Assembly (NCBI RefSeq): GCF_002285285.1
Contig: NZ_NSJF01000002.1
Span: 248,001 to 312,000, forward strand
Direction of reading: 5' to 3'
DNA: 64,000 nt
Source of the DNA: Vandammella animalimorsus
Lineage (GTDB): Bacteria; Pseudomonadota; Gammaproteobacteria; Burkholderiales; Burkholderiaceae_C
Part shown: piece by piece, positions 40,274 through 49,546 of the stretch
Layout of the letters: every line of letters starts with the position of its first letter
Numbering within the stretch: the stretch's first letter is position 1
Translations under genes and position numbers: made by a program
Notes under the pieces: model-generated
Told to the model about the DNA's origin: nothing
The model's database searches: none
Seen by the model: only the letters and a program-made list of their open reading frames with translations

Positions 40274-41299
40274 ATGTTTGCCTACATCGTCAAGCGCTTG
40301 CTGCTGATGCTGCCCACCTTGCTGGGGGTGTTGCTGCTGACTTTCATCGTGGTGCAGTTCGTGCCGGGCGGGCCGGTGGAGCAGTACCTGGCCGAGTCGC
40401 GCGCCGGGCCGGGCGGAATCGAGGGCGCAGGCCTGCACTACCGGGGCAACGAGGGCGTGGATGCGCGCCGGCTGCAAGAGATCAAGGCGCTGTATGGCTT
40501 CGACAAGCCGGCGCACGAGCGCTTTTTGCAGATGCTGGGGCAGTTCGCGCGCCTGGATCTGGGGCGCAGCTTCATGCACAACAAGGATGTGTGGCAGCTG
40601 ATCCGCGAGAAGCTGCCCGTGTCCATCAGCCTGGGGCTGTGGAGCTTTTTCATCAGCTATCTGGTGGCCGTGCCGCTGGGCGTGGCCAAGGCCGTGCGCG
40701 CGGGCAGCCGCTTCGATTTCGTTACCACCTTGCTGGTGCTGCTGGGCTACGCCGTGCCGGGCTTTGTGCTGGGGGTGATCTTGCTGGTGGTGTTCGGCGG
40801 CCAGCTCGAATGGTTTCCGCTGCGCGGGCTGAGCTCGCCGGGCTGGGAGGACATGGGCTGGGGCGAGCGCGTGCTCGATTACCTGTGGCACGTCACCCTG
40901 CCCGTGATCTCGATGGTCGCCGGCAGCTTTGCCGTGACCACGCTGCTGACGAAGAACGCCGTGTTGGAGGAAATTCGCAAGCAGTACGTGCTCACGGCCC
41001 GCGCCAAGGGCCTGGCGCCGCGTCAGGTGCTGTGGCGCCACGTGTTTCGCAATGCGCTGATCCCCATCATCACGGGTTTTCCGGCGGCGTTCATCGGCGC
41101 GTTCTTTGCTGGCTCGCTGTTGATCGAGACGCTGTTCACCCTCGATGGGCTGGGCCTGCTGGGCTATGAAAGCATCATCCGCCGCGATTACCCGGTGGTG
41201 CTGGGCACGCTGTATTTGTTCACGCTGATTGGGCTGCTGACCAAGCTCATCAGCGACCTGTGCTATGTCTGGGTCGATCCGCGCGTGAAGTTCGATTGA
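40274..41299 (+). CDS. YejB-like ABC transporter permease
   Basis: 341 aa, six membrane segments, with the binding-protein-dependent transporter loop EEIRKQYVLTARAKGLAPRQ. N-terminus MFAYIVKRLLLMLPTLLGVLLL and the large first periplasmic loop (VPGGPVEQYLAESRAGPGG) are typical of YejB, one permease of the YejABEF peptide/microcin C importer. The usual partners (yejA, yejE, yejF) are not adjacent: a GST gene follows after 127 bases. It must work with genes elsewhere or be left over. Start ATG has GAAAG 10 bases upstream. Confidence 0.9.
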   Translation: MFAYIVKRLLLMLPTLLGVLLLTFIVVQFVPGGPVEQYLAESRAGPGGIEGAGLHYRGNEGVDARRLQEIKALYGFDKPAHERFLQMLGQFARLDLGRSFMHNKDVWQLIREKLPVSISLGLWSFFISYLVAVPLGVAKAVRAGSRFDFVTTLLVLLGYAVPGFVLGVILLVVFGGQLEWFPLRGLSSPGWEDMGWGERVLDYLWHVTLPVISMVAGSFAVTTLLTKNAVLEEIRKQYVLTARAKGLAPRQVLWRHVFRNALIPIITGFPAAFIGAFFAGSLLIETLFTLDGLGLLGYESIIRRDYPVVLGTLYLFTLIGLLTKLISDLCYVWVDPRVKFD

Positions 41300-41426
41300 G
41301 CTGCCAACCCCTGCATGAAAACAAGCGCCTGCGGCGTGGTGATTCGCGCAGGCCCGCCCAAGGGCTTGGCAGCTTTGGCATGATGGCGCGCATTTTGTTT
41401 CCATCCCGCATTGCAGGAGAGTTGCG

Positions 41427-42185
41427 ATGACCCAGACCCCCAATACTGCCGGCCAAGTCCAGGGCAAGCCGCTGCAGGACTTTCTCATCACCCGCAAGTG
41501 GCCTGCTCGCCACCCCGAGCGCATCCAGCTGTATTCGCTGACCACGCCCAATGGCGCCAAGGTGTCCATCGCGCTGGAGGAGCTGGGCCTGCCCTACGAG
41601 GCGCACCGCATCGACATCACGGCCAATGACCAGTTCACGGCCGAATTCCTCTCGCTGAACCCGAACAACAAAATCCCGGCCATCCTCGACCCCGATGGCC
41701 CGGGCGGCCAGCCGCTGGCGCTGTTCGAGAGCGGCGCCATCCTCATCTACCTGGCCGAAAAAGCCGGCCGACTGCTGCCGCAGGACGGCGCGCAGCGCTA
41801 CCAGGCGCTGCAATGGCTGATGTGGCAAATGGGCGGCCTGGGGCCGATGTTTGGCCAGCTGGGCTTCTTCTACAAATACGCTGGCCGCGAGATCGAGGAT
41901 CCGCGCCCGCGCGAGCGCTATGCCAATGAATCGCGCCGCCTGCTGGGCGTGCTGGATCAGCAGCTGCAGGAGCGCGACTGGTTGCTGGGCCGGGGCGAGG
42001 CCGCCTATTCGATCGCCGACATCGCCATCTTCCCCTGGGTGCGCAACCTGGTGGTGGGCTATGGCGCTGCCGAGCTGGTGGGTTTTGAGCAGTTCAAGCA
42101 TGTGCAGCGCGTGCTGGCCGCGTTCAACGAGCGCCCGGCGGTGCAGCGCGGCCTGCTCGTGCCCGCTGCCGGGGAGCAGCCATGA
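41427..42185 (+). CDS. Glutathione S-transferase, YghU/YfcG (Nu-class) type
   Basis: 252 aa. N-terminal thioredoxin-like domain with a TPNGAKVSIALEELGLPY motif: Thr/Asn in the active-site position rather than Tyr or Ser, as in Nu-class enzymes with disulfide-bond reductase activity. The NPNNKIPAILDPDG and FESGAILIYLAEKAGRLLP segments bind glutathione. C-terminal helical domain ends with IADIAIFPWVRNLV. GGAGAG precedes the ATG. The stop overlaps the start of the next small gene by ATGA. Confidence 0.93.
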   Translation: MTQTPNTAGQVQGKPLQDFLITRKWPARHPERIQLYSLTTPNGAKVSIALEELGLPYEAHRIDITANDQFTAEFLSLNPNNKIPAILDPDGPGGQPLALFESGAILIYLAEKAGRLLPQDGAQRYQALQWLMWQMGGLGPMFGQLGFFYKYAGREIEDPRPRERYANESRRLLGVLDQQLQERDWLLGRGEAAYSIADIAIFPWVRNLVVGYGAAELVGFEQFKHVQRVLAAFNERPAVQRGLLVPAAGEQP

Positions 42186-42610
42186 CGGCGGGCAAGCGCG
42201 CGAAACTGGCGCGCAAGAGTGGCGAGCTGATGCAGGCGGCGCCGCAGGTCGTGGCCGTGCGCGTGGGCCGCATGCTCACGGCTGGGCCGCAGCCCAGCGC
42301 GCGCGACCGGCGTGAGTTCCAGCGCATGGGGGCCGAGAAAGCCGAAGCCTTTGCGCAATCCTGGCAAGCCATGGCAGTCCAGGCGCTGGCCGCGCAGCAG
42401 CAATGGGCGCTGTGGTGCACCCAGGCCTGGTGGCAAATGGCGCTGGGCGGCTGGATGCAGCCGGGCGCCTGGGAGCAATTGGCCCGTGGGGCGCAGCAAC
42501 GCCTGCGTGAAGCGGGCCTGGATACGGCGCTCAGCGGCATCCAGCCCGTGCACCGCCGCGCCACGGCCAATGCTCGGCGGCTGACCGGCCAGCGCCGGTC
42601 GCGGCGCTGA
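42182..42610 (+). CDS. Conserved hypothetical protein coupled to the GST gene
   Basis: 142 aa, helical, basic at both ends, with a Trp/Gln-rich centre (AAQQQWALWCTQAWWQMALGGW). Its pattern of amphipathic helices with many Ala/Gln is similar to phasin-like granule proteins, but that is only a resemblance. It starts in ATGA overlap with the GST stop, so co-translation is likely. No recognised domain or signal peptide. Confidence 0.65.
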   Translation: MTAGKRAKLARKSGELMQAAPQVVAVRVGRMLTAGPQPSARDRREFQRMGAEKAEAFAQSWQAMAVQALAAQQQWALWCTQAWWQMALGGWMQPGAWEQLARGAQQRLREAGLDTALSGIQPVHRRATANARRLTGQRRSRR

Positions 42611-42646
42611 TCTGGCGGGGCCCGCCGCCCGGGCCGTTGCAGGCGC

Positions 42647-43468
42647 TCAGGGGTGCAGTACGCCCAGCCCCAGCAGCGCCAGCACCAGCAGCCCCAGCGC
42701 CAGGCGGTAGATCACAAAGGGCAGATAGCTGTGGTGCGAAACCCATTTGAGAAACACCACGATCACCGCATAACCGCTGGCAAAGGCCACCAGCGTGGCC
42801 AGCGCCGTGGGCCCGGCAGGCACGGCGTTGCTGCCCCAGGTTTTGAGCAGCTGGTAAAAGCCCGAGGCAATCACCGCCGGAATGGCCAGCAAAAAGGAAT
42901 AGCGCGCTGCGGCCTCGCGGGTGTAGCCCAGCAGCAGGCCTCCGGTGATGGTGCCGCCCGAGCGCGACACGCCCGGGATCAGCGCCAGCGCCTGCGCCAG
43001 GCCGAACAGCAGCGCGTGGCGCGTCGTCAGCGCCTGCAAAGGCCTGGTCTTGCGCCCGATCCAATCTGCCCAGGCCAGCACCAGCGCAAAGCCGATGAGC
43101 ATGCTGGCTGTGATGTAGAGATTGCGCAGCGTCGATTCGATCGCGTCTTGAAACAGCAGCCCCAGCACGACGATGGGCACGGTGCCGACGATGATGAACC
43201 AGCCCATGCGGGCATCGGCATCGAGCCGCGCCAGCGGCTGGCCCAGCGTGCGCAGCCAGGACTGGGCGATGCGCCATAAATCCTTGCGGAAGTACAGCAG
43301 CACCGCTGCCTCCGTGCCCAGCTGGGTGATGGCCGTGAAGGCCGCGCCCGGATCACCGCCCGAGGGCAGCAGCGGCCCGAAGATGCGCAGATGCGCGCTG
43401 GAGGAAATGGGCAGGAATTCGGTCAGCCCCTGCAGGAGCCCGAGAACAATGGCTTCAAACCAGCTCAT
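42647..43468 (-). CDS. uppP: Undecaprenyl-diphosphatase
   Basis: Recycles undecaprenyl diphosphate to the carrier phosphate used in cell-wall synthesis; inner membrane. 273 aa with about eight helices. The two catalytic motifs are present: [17 protein letters not shown] near the N-terminus and [16 protein letters not shown] in the middle. Start is [14 protein letters not shown]; the 50-codon upstream extension is not coding. Conferring bacitracin resistance when abundant is known for the family. Confidence 0.95.
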   Translation of the reverse strand: MSWFEAIVLGLLQGLTEFLPISSSAHLRIFGPLLPSGGDPGAAFTAITQLGTEAAVLLYFRKDLWRIAQSWLRTLGQPLARLDADARMGWFIIVGTVPIVVLGLLFQDAIESTLRNLYITASMLIGFALVLAWADWIGRKTRPLQALTTRHALLFGLAQALALIPGVSRSGGTITGGLLLGYTREAAARYSFLLAIPAVIASGFYQLLKTWGSNAVPAGPTALATLVAFASGYAVIVVFLKWVSHHSYLPFVIYRLALGLLVLALLGLGVLHP

Positions 43469-43688
43469 GGTGACGGTGCGCGCCGCAAGCGCCCGGCAGG
43501 CGCCTGGCAGGCGCGCCCTCTGTGCCAGCGGGGCGGGAAGATGTGGGAGGAAAAAGCGCCACGCCAGGCCTTTACGGCAAGGGCATGGGCCCGGGTCAGG
43601 GCCGCGGCATTGTCGCATGCCGGCTGCGCGCCCCGGCGCTGCCAGCGGCGCTGCGCGGTGTGGCAGTTGATCTGGTGTGCCAGCCGGC

Positions 43689-44399
43689 TCAGCTCAGGCC
43701 GCTGACCGGCAGCGCGGCGCCGTGGATGGGGTTGGCGGCGTTGGAGCAGAGAAAGCCAATGATCTCGGCCAGTTGCTGCGGCCTGACCCAGCGGGCCGGG
43801 TCGGCATCGGGCATGGCGGCGCGGTTTTCCGGGGTGTCGATGATGCTGGGCAGGATGCAATTGACGTTGATGCCCTGCTCGCGCAGCTCGGCGGCTAGGC
43901 TTTCGGTCATGCGGATCACGGCGGCCTTGGCGGTGGTGTAGGCGGCCATGTGCGGCGCGCCCTGGTGGGCGGCGGCCAGCGCGCCGATGTTGACGATCTT
44001 GCCGCGGCCCAGCGCCAGCATGTCCGGCACCACGGCCTGGCAGGCGTGCAGCGCGGTCAGCAGGTTGAGCTGGTATTGACGCTGCCAAGCCTCCAGCGGC
44101 GTGGCATGCACCGGCGGGCCCATGTCAAAGCCGCCAGCCAGGTTGCACAGCACCTCGATCGGGCCGAAGTGTTGGCGCGCGCGCGCCAGCGCAGCGGCCA
44201 GCGCGGCCGGGTCGAGCAGGTCGCAGTCCAGGCACAGGGCCTGCGCTTTGGGCCAGTCGCCAAAGTGCTGTTGCAGCGCCTGCGGGCTGTGGTCGAGCAG
44301 GATCAGGCGCTCGCCAAGGGCGCGGAAGTGCTGGGCGACGGCGCGGCCCAGGTTGCCGCTGGCGCCGGTGATGAGCAGCGTGCGTGCGGGGTGGTTCAT
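43689..44399 (-). CDS. Short-chain dehydrogenase/reductase
   Basis: 236 aa SDR. N-terminal cofactor motif [14 protein letters not shown] (TGxxxxxG) and a D-rich loop near residue 60 ([13 protein letters not shown]). The catalytic triad is partly altered: Ser is replaced by Gly in [12 protein letters not shown], while YTTAK gives the Tyr-x3-Lys. Substrate unknown. It lies 26 bases downstream of phhA on the same strand, with a G8 run between (about 44417-44424), so it may be read from the aromatic amino-acid operon. Confidence 0.88.
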   Translation of the reverse strand: MNHPARTLLITGASGNLGRAVAQHFRALGERLILLDHSPQALQQHFGDWPKAQALCLDCDLLDPAALAAALARARQHFGPIEVLCNLAGGFDMGPPVHATPLEAWQRQYQLNLLTALHACQAVVPDMLALGRGKIVNIGALAAAHQGAPHMAAYTTAKAAVIRMTESLAAELREQGINVNCILPSIIDTPENRAAMPDADPARWVRPQQLAEIIGFLCSNAANPIHGAALPVSGLS

Positions 44400-44425
44400 G
44401 GCAGGGGCTCCAGAAAGGGGGGGGC

Positions 44426-45370
44426 TCAGGCGTTGGCGCCGGCATCGGTGTCGGCCTCGGTGTCGGCCTCGGTGTCGGCATTGGCAGCGGCGCGGCGGGC
44501 GCGGTGGTAGTCGCCATTGCCACGGGTGAAGAGCAGGTCGCTTTCCAGCACCTCGCCTGGCTGCAGATCGCCGGCCTGGCCGACGCGCTGGTAAATGGGC
44601 GCAAAGTCGATCTGCGCCAGCTCCAGCAGTTCATCCAGGTCGCGGATCACGAAATAGCTTTCCTGGAAGTCGTCGATGCGGTAGCGGGTGCGCATGACGC
44701 GCTCCAGATCGAAGCGGATGCGATTGGGCGAGGCGTCTTCCAGGCAGAACAGGCTTTCGGTGCGTGAGGAAGCGATGCCTGCGCCGTAGATGCGCAGACC
44801 GCCATCTTCCTGCAGCAGGCCAAACTCCACTGTGTACCAGTACACCCGCGCCAGCTTGTCCAGCACGCCCAGCTCCTTGGCGCGCATGCCGCCTGCGCCA
44901 TAGGCCTGGATGAAATCGGCCAGGGCCGGGTTCATCAGCATGGGCACGTGGCCGAAGACGTCGTGGAACACGTCCGGCTCTTCCAGATAGTCCAGCTCGT
45001 GCGGCTTGCGGATGAACTGTCCGGCGGGAAAGCGGCGGTTGGCCAGGTGGTCGAAGAACACGTCGTCGGGCACCAGGCCGGGCACGGCCACGACCTGCCA
45101 GCCGGTGTGCTTCATCAGCACGTCCGACAGGCGGCGGAAATCGGGGATTTCATCGGCGCGCATCGGCAGCTGCCGCATGCCTTCGACGAAGGCGCGGCAG
45201 GCGCGGCCGGGCAAGAGCTTGCTCTGGCGCTCGAACAGGGTTTTCCAGACGCCGTGTTCCTCGGCGCTGTAGTGCTCCCAGCCCTGGTCGATGGTCCAGT
45301 CCGGGTTGGCTGGCGCGGCCTCCAGCCCGGCGGCCAGGCCGTGTTTGGTTTTCTCGGGTGCGGCGTTCAT
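44426..45370 (-). CDS. phhA: Phenylalanine 4-monooxygenase
   Basis: Hydroxylates phenylalanine to tyrosine with tetrahydropterin, iron and O2. 314 aa. The iron ligands are in VFHDVFGHVPML (two His) and VYWYTVEFGLLQE (Glu). Start at MNAAPEKTKHG; GGAGACACCGC is the ribosome site. The last 17 residues (ADTEADTEADTDAGANA) are encoded by a 12-base tandem repeat (near 44440-44480) and are probably dispensable. It is downstream of phhB and hppD on the same strand, giving a phenylalanine-to-homogentisate route. Confidence 0.97.
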   Translation of the reverse strand: MNAAPEKTKHGLAAGLEAAPANPDWTIDQGWEHYSAEEHGVWKTLFERQSKLLPGRACRAFVEGMRQLPMRADEIPDFRRLSDVLMKHTGWQVVAVPGLVPDDVFFDHLANRRFPAGQFIRKPHELDYLEEPDVFHDVFGHVPMLMNPALADFIQAYGAGGMRAKELGVLDKLARVYWYTVEFGLLQEDGGLRIYGAGIASSRTESLFCLEDASPNRIRFDLERVMRTRYRIDDFQESYFVIRDLDELLELAQIDFAPIYQRVGQAGDLQPGEVLESDLLFTRGNGDYHRARRAAANADTEADTEADTDAGANA

Positions 45371-45490
45371 GCGGTGTCTCCTCGTTGTTTTGACAGGCAT
45401 GGCGCGCCCAAGGCGCCTGCCTGGGTTTGGTCGGGTCTTGTTCCGACTTTTGCCAGCTTGCGCCAGCGGGTGCCTGCGCACGCTGCGCTG

Positions 45491-45799
45491 TCATGGCGCC
45501 GGCGCGAAGCGGGCGGCGATGGCGTCGATGCTGCGCGCCAGCGCGATGTCGCGCTCGCTCAGGCCGTCGGCGTCGTGCGTGGTCAGGGTGATGTCCACGC
45601 GGTTGTAGACGTTGAACCACTCCGGGTGGTGGTCGCTTTTCTCCGCGTGCAGCGCCACTTCGGTCATGAAGGCAAAGGCCTGGGTGAAATTGGCGAAGGT
45701 GAAGCGGCGCTGGATCAGGCCGCCGCGCTCGGGCGCATAGCCCCAGGCGGGCAGGGCGGCCAGGGCGCGTTCGCGCTCGGCATCGGTCAGGCGTTGCAT
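45491..45799 (-). CDS. phhB: Pterin-4a-carbinolamine dehydratase
   Basis: Dehydrates the 4a-hydroxypterin made by PhhA so that the cofactor can be recycled. 102 aa. The family motif [18 protein letters not shown] contains the catalytic His-His-Pro and the [EDKH]-x3-H pattern. It lies between hppD (18 bases upstream) and phhA (120 bases downstream), all on the minus strand, a common arrangement for this pathway. Confidence 0.96.
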   Translation of the reverse strand: MQRLTDAERERALAALPAWGYAPERGGLIQRRFTFANFTQAFAFMTEVALHAEKSDHHPEWFNVYNRVDITLTTHDADGLSERDIALARSIDAIAARFAPAP

Positions 45800-45817
45800 G
45801 GCGTAGTCCCCCTGGCC

Positions 45818-46906
45818 TCAGGCTTTTTCGGTCTGCAGCACGCCGCGGTTGATCTGGTCGCGCTCCAGCGATTCGAACAAGGCCTTGAAGTTGCCCTCGC
45901 CAAAGCCCTCGCGGTAGTCGCCCTGGCGTTCGATGAACTCGAAGAAAACCGGGCCCAGCAGGGTCTCGGAGAAGATTTGCAGCAGCAGGCGCGGCTGGCC
46001 GCCCTCGGTCGTGCCGTCGAGCAAAATGCCGCGCGCCTGCAGCTCGGGCACGGGCTGGCCGTGGCCGGGCAGGCGCTTTTCCAGGTTTTGGTAGTAAATG
46101 TCGTTGGGCGCGGTCAGCAGCGGGATGCCGGCCATTTGCAGCTTGTCGATGGCCTCCACCAGGTTGTCGCACAGCAGCGCGATGTGCTGGATGCCCTCGC
46201 CGTTGAACTTCATCAGAAACTCTTCGATCTGGCCGCCGCCTTGCTTGGCCTCCTCGTTGAGCGGGATGCGGATCTTGCCGTCCGGCGCGGTCATGGCCTT
46301 GGAGGTCAGGCCGGTGTACTCGCCCGAGATGTCGAAATAGCGGATCTCGCGGAAGTTGAACAGGCGTTCGTAAAAATCTGCCCAATAGGCCATGCGACCG
46401 CGATAGACGTTGTGCGTGAGGTGATCGACCACTTGAAAGCCGTGGCCCACGGGGTTGCGATCCACGCCATCGAGCCACTGGAAGTCGATGTCGTAAATCG
46501 TCTTGCCTTCCTCGTAGCGGTCGATCAGGTAGATCGGCATGCCGCCAATGCCCTTGATGGCCGGCAGGTTCAGCTCCATCGGCCCGGTGGCGATGTGAAT
46601 GGGCTGGGCGCCTTTTTCCAGCAGCTGCTCATAGGCCTTGTGCGCATCGCGCACGCGAAAGGCCAGGCCGCAGGCCGAAGGGCCGTGCTCGGCGGCGAAA
46701 TAGCCCGCCAGGCTCTTGGGCTCGCGGTTGACGATGAAGTTGATGCCGCCCTGGCGGTACAGCGACACGTCTTTGGAGCGGTGCCGCGCCACCTCGGTAA
46801 AGCCCATCTTCTCGAACAGCGGCTCGAGCACGCCGGGCGTGGGCGAGGCGAACTCGACGAATTCAAAGCCGTCAAGACCGGCGGGGTTGTCAAACAAATC
46901 GGCCAT
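45818..46906 (-). CDS. hppD: 4-Hydroxyphenylpyruvate dioxygenase
   Basis: Converts 4-hydroxyphenylpyruvate to homogentisate, an Fe(II) enzyme of the VOC fold. 362 aa. The metal ligands are in VDHLTHNVY (His), GIQHIALL (His) and [10 protein letters not shown] (Glu). The start is the ATG of [16 protein letters not shown] with GGAGACACCCC upstream; a 25-codon upstream extension of the frame is not needed. First gene of the hppD-phhB-phhA unit and divergent from the Lrp-type regulator, which probably senses an aromatic amino acid. Confidence 0.97.
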   Translation of the reverse strand: MADLFDNPAGLDGFEFVEFASPTPGVLEPLFEKMGFTEVARHRSKDVSLYRQGGINFIVNREPKSLAGYFAAEHGPSACGLAFRVRDAHKAYEQLLEKGAQPIHIATGPMELNLPAIKGIGGMPIYLIDRYEEGKTIYDIDFQWLDGVDRNPVGHGFQVVDHLTHNVYRGRMAYWADFYERLFNFREIRYFDISGEYTGLTSKAMTAPDGKIRIPLNEEAKQGGGQIEEFLMKFNGEGIQHIALLCDNLVEAIDKLQMAGIPLLTAPNDIYYQNLEKRLPGHGQPVPELQARGILLDGTTEGGQPRLLLQIFSETLLGPVFFEFIERQGDYREGFGEGNFKALFESLERDQINRGVLQTEKA

Positions 46907-47062
46907 GGGGTGTCTCCTGGATCTGTGGGGGGCGATGCGGCGGCGGCCCGGCCGCGCCGCGAAAAGAAAATCGGTCGCCAATCATAGGGGCGCGACCATG
47001 CAAAATTCCTGCAAGCATCGGGCGTAAACTGCGCCAATTCACAGGAAAACTGCAAAAAATAA

Positions 47063-47548
47063 ATGGAAGACGCACACTTTCAATTGGATTCCATCGACCT
47101 GCGCGTGCTGCGTGCGCTGCAGCACAACGGTCGCGCCACCTACGACGAACTGGCCGCCGCCGTGGGCTTGTCGCCCTCGGCCACGCTGCGGCGCGTGCGG
47201 CGGCTGGAGGAAGCCGGCGTCATCGACCACTACGCGGCCCTGCTCAGGCCCGAGCGCGTAGGCCTGGGGCTGACGGCCTATCTGAACGTGCGGCTGGAAA
47301 AGCTCACCGCCACGCACAAGCGCAACCCCATGGACAGTTTTCGCGCCGCCGTGCAGACCTGGCCCGAAGTCGTCGAGTGCTGCTCACTGACCGGCGAGAT
47401 GGACTACCTGCTGCGCGTGGTCGTGCGCGACATGGCGCACTACTCGCGCTTCGTCATGGACACGCTGCTCAAACACCCCAGCGTGCAGGACTGCAAGACC
47501 AGCTTCGTGCTCGACCGCGTCAAGCACACCACGGCGCTGCCGGTTTGA
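47063..47548 (+). CDS. Lrp/AsnC-family transcriptional regulator
   Basis: 161 aa. N-terminal helix-turn-helix (NGRATYDELAAAVGLSPSATLRRVRRLEEAGVI is the region, residues about 20-52) and C-terminal RAM ligand-binding domain with VVECCSLTGEMDYLLRVVV. It is transcribed divergently from hppD across a 156-base gap, so control of the tyrosine/phenylalanine pathway is likely, with an aromatic amino acid as effector; this is inference from position. The ATG lacks a strong ribosome site. Confidence 0.93.
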   Translation: MEDAHFQLDSIDLRVLRALQHNGRATYDELAAAVGLSPSATLRRVRRLEEAGVIDHYAALLRPERVGLGLTAYLNVRLEKLTATHKRNPMDSFRAAVQTWPEVVECCSLTGEMDYLLRVVVRDMAHYSRFVMDTLLKHPSVQDCKTSFVLDRVKHTTALPV

Positions 47549-47660
47549 GGGCCTGTTGACGTCTTGGGGTGCGAGCGGGCGATGGCATGAGCGGCAAGGC
47601 GCAAAGCATCATCCCAAAACGATATTGGGGTTGCTGTTGAGTGCCGCTGGAGATTAGGGG
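47549..47660. repeat. Decayed MITE-like segment between the Lrp gene and mnmA
   Basis: GGGCCTGTTGACGTCT, then GCGAGCGGGC, then GGCAAGGCGCAAAGC follow the order of the left half of the MITE at 13311-13471 (GAGCCTGTTCAAAATCT, GCGAGTGGGC, TGCAAGGCGCAAAAC). The right end was not found. Confidence 0.45.
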
Positions 47661-47677
47661 CAGGAGTGGCGTCCCGC

Positions 47678-48826
47678 TCAAGCTGCTGCTGTTGTGCCCG
47701 TGCTCGGCAAAGCCTCGGCCTGGGTGATGATGCCGCCGCCCAGGCAGACCTCGCCGTCGTACAGCACGGCGCTTTGGCCGGGGGTGACGGCCCATTGGGG
47801 ATCGGCAAAGCGCAGGCGCCAGCGGCCGGGGGTGTCGTCTGCGGCCAGGGCGCAGGCGGCGTCTTGCTGGCGGTAGCGGGTCTTGGCGGCGCAGGGGCCG
47901 GGCGCAGGCGGTGTGCTGGCACACCAGCTGGCGTCGTCGAAGGTCAATTCGTGTGAGAGCAGCCAAGGGTGGTCGTGGCCCTGCACGGCGTACAAGGTGT
48001 TGGTGGCCATGTCCTTGCGGGCCACGAACCAGGGCGCGTGCGTGCCGCCGCCACGCTGCGCGCCTTTTTCCTTGATGCCACCAATGCCCAGCCCCTGGCG
48101 CTGGCCCAGGGTGTAGAAGCTCAGGCCCACGTGCTCACCAATCTTGCGGCCGCGTTCGTCCTTGATGGGGCCGGGCTGGTTGGCCAGGTAGCGGTTCAAA
48201 AACTCACGAAACGGCCGCTCGCCGATGAAGCAGATGCCGGTCGAATCTTTCTTTTTGGCGTTGGGCAGGCCGATTTCGGCGGCGATGCGGCGCACCTCGG
48301 TCTTGTGCAGCTCGCCCACGGGGAACAGGGCCTTGCCCAGTTGCGCCTGGTTCAGCCGGTGCAGGAAGTAGCTCTGGTCCTTGGTCGGGTCCAGCCCCTT
48401 GAGCAGCTCGTGGCGCTGCGTGGCGGTGTTCAAGCGCACGCGCGCGTAGTGGCCGGTGGCGATTTTTTCCGCGCCCAGGCGCATGGCGTGGTCGAGAAAG
48501 GCCTTGAACTTGATCTCGGCGTTGCACAGCACGTCGGGGTTGGGTGTGCGGCCGGCCTGGTATTCGCGCAAAAACTCGGCGAACACGCGGTCTTTGTAAT
48601 CGGCGGCGAAGTTGACGTGCTCGATCTCGATGCCGATGACGTCGGCCACGGCGGCGGCGTCCAGAAAGTCTTGCCGGCTGGAGCAGTATTCGCTGTCGTC
48701 GTCGTCTTCCCAGTTCTTCATGAAGATGCCGACCACTTCGTGGCCCTGCTGCTTGAGCAGCCAGGCGGTGACGGCCGAATCGACGCCGCCCGAGAGGCCC
48801 ACTACGATGCGCTGTTTGTCTGTCAT
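47678..48826 (-). CDS. mnmA: tRNA-specific 2-thiouridylase
   Basis: Thiolates U34 of tRNA for Lys, Glu and Gln. 382 aa. PP-loop [13 protein letters not shown] at the N-terminus; the two catalytic Cys in [12 protein letters not shown] and STGICFIGE; a C-terminal beta-barrel. The start is the ATG of [14 protein letters not shown] (an ATG three codons earlier is also possible). Between Cys-containing domains and the tail there is a Pro/Ala/Cys-rich segment ([20 protein letters not shown]) longer than in E. coli. Confidence 0.96.
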   Translation of the reverse strand: MTDKQRIVVGLSGGVDSAVTAWLLKQQGHEVVGIFMKNWEDDDDSEYCSSRQDFLDAAAVADVIGIEIEHVNFAADYKDRVFAEFLREYQAGRTPNPDVLCNAEIKFKAFLDHAMRLGAEKIATGHYARVRLNTATQRHELLKGLDPTKDQSYFLHRLNQAQLGKALFPVGELHKTEVRRIAAEIGLPNAKKKDSTGICFIGERPFREFLNRYLANQPGPIKDERGRKIGEHVGLSFYTLGQRQGLGIGGIKEKGAQRGGGTHAPWFVARKDMATNTLYAVQGHDHPWLLSHELTFDDASWCASTPPAPGPCAAKTRYRQQDAACALAADDTPGRWRLRFADPQWAVTPGQSAVLYDGEVCLGGGIITQAEALPSTGTTAAA

Positions 48827-48947
48827 GGCGCGCATTATGCGGCGCGGCAAGGGCGGCGGCGTGCTGGCCTGCGCTGGCCTTTGCTGGCCTTCACAGCCCT
48901 GCGCCGGGGCGGGCCGGCGGGGTGGCAAAGCTTCGTATCATCGGCGC

Positions 48948-49487
48948 ATGCTGGATCGAATCGCCCCGTCCGCTCACCCCCAGGCCCAGGAGGAGGCCAT
49001 CACCGTCAGCGGCGTGACGCCGCCCGAGGACGCCTGGCGCCAGACTCATCTGGGCCGCCTGCTGGGCCACGCGATGCGGCGTTTCGATGAGCGCGTGCTG
49101 TACCTGATGGCGCACGATGTGGAGGTGCCGCTGGTGCTGTCGAACCTGGCGGCGCGCAACAAGGTCAGCGCAGCGCACATCCATGTCACGCGGCATTTGT
49201 CGCTGCGTGGCGATCGCATCACCACGCTGGCGCAGCGCGCGGGCATGAGCAAGCAGGCCATGGCCGACTTGATCGACCAGTGCGAGGCCTGGGGCCTGGT
49301 GCGGCGCGAGCGCGACCCGGCCGATGGGCGCGCGGTGCGCGTGGTGTTCACGGCCGATGGGCTGCTGTGGCTGGCGGCCTTCAAGCGCTCGGTGGCGCAG
49401 GCTGAGGCGGAGTTCAAGCAGGCCGTGGGCGAGCAGGTGGCGGTGGTGGTGCGCATCGGCCTGGAGAGCTACGCCAGCGAGGGCTGA
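48948..49487 (+). CDS. MarR-family transcriptional regulator
   Basis: 179 aa. Winged-helix core: ITTLAQRAGMSKQAMADLIDQCEAWGLVRRERDPADGRAVRV region (about residues 88-130), the standard MarR recognition helix, wing and DxRxxxV/R motif. The N-terminal 30 residues are an extension. Effector unknown. It diverges from mnmA; the next gene is transcribed towards it, so its target is not obvious beyond its own promoter. Confidence 0.9.
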   Translation: MLDRIAPSAHPQAQEEAITVSGVTPPEDAWRQTHLGRLLGHAMRRFDERVLYLMAHDVEVPLVLSNLAARNKVSAAHIHVTRHLSLRGDRITTLAQRAGMSKQAMADLIDQCEAWGLVRRERDPADGRAVRVVFTADGLLWLAAFKRSVAQAEAEFKQAVGEQVAVVVRIGLESYASEG

Positions 49488-49546
49488 GCGCTGGCCGGGC
49501 CGCAGGGGCAGCCGCGCTGTGGAGCTTTGGCGCGCTGGCCTGGCCG

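Noticed and set aside
44417-44424. Phase-variable G8 run between the SDR and phhA
   Set aside because: The run is intergenic and short, with no promoter spacing that it would alter.
44948-46987. A 679-codon plus-strand frame over phhA, phhB and hppD
   Set aside because: Antisense to three clear genes; no recognisable domain.
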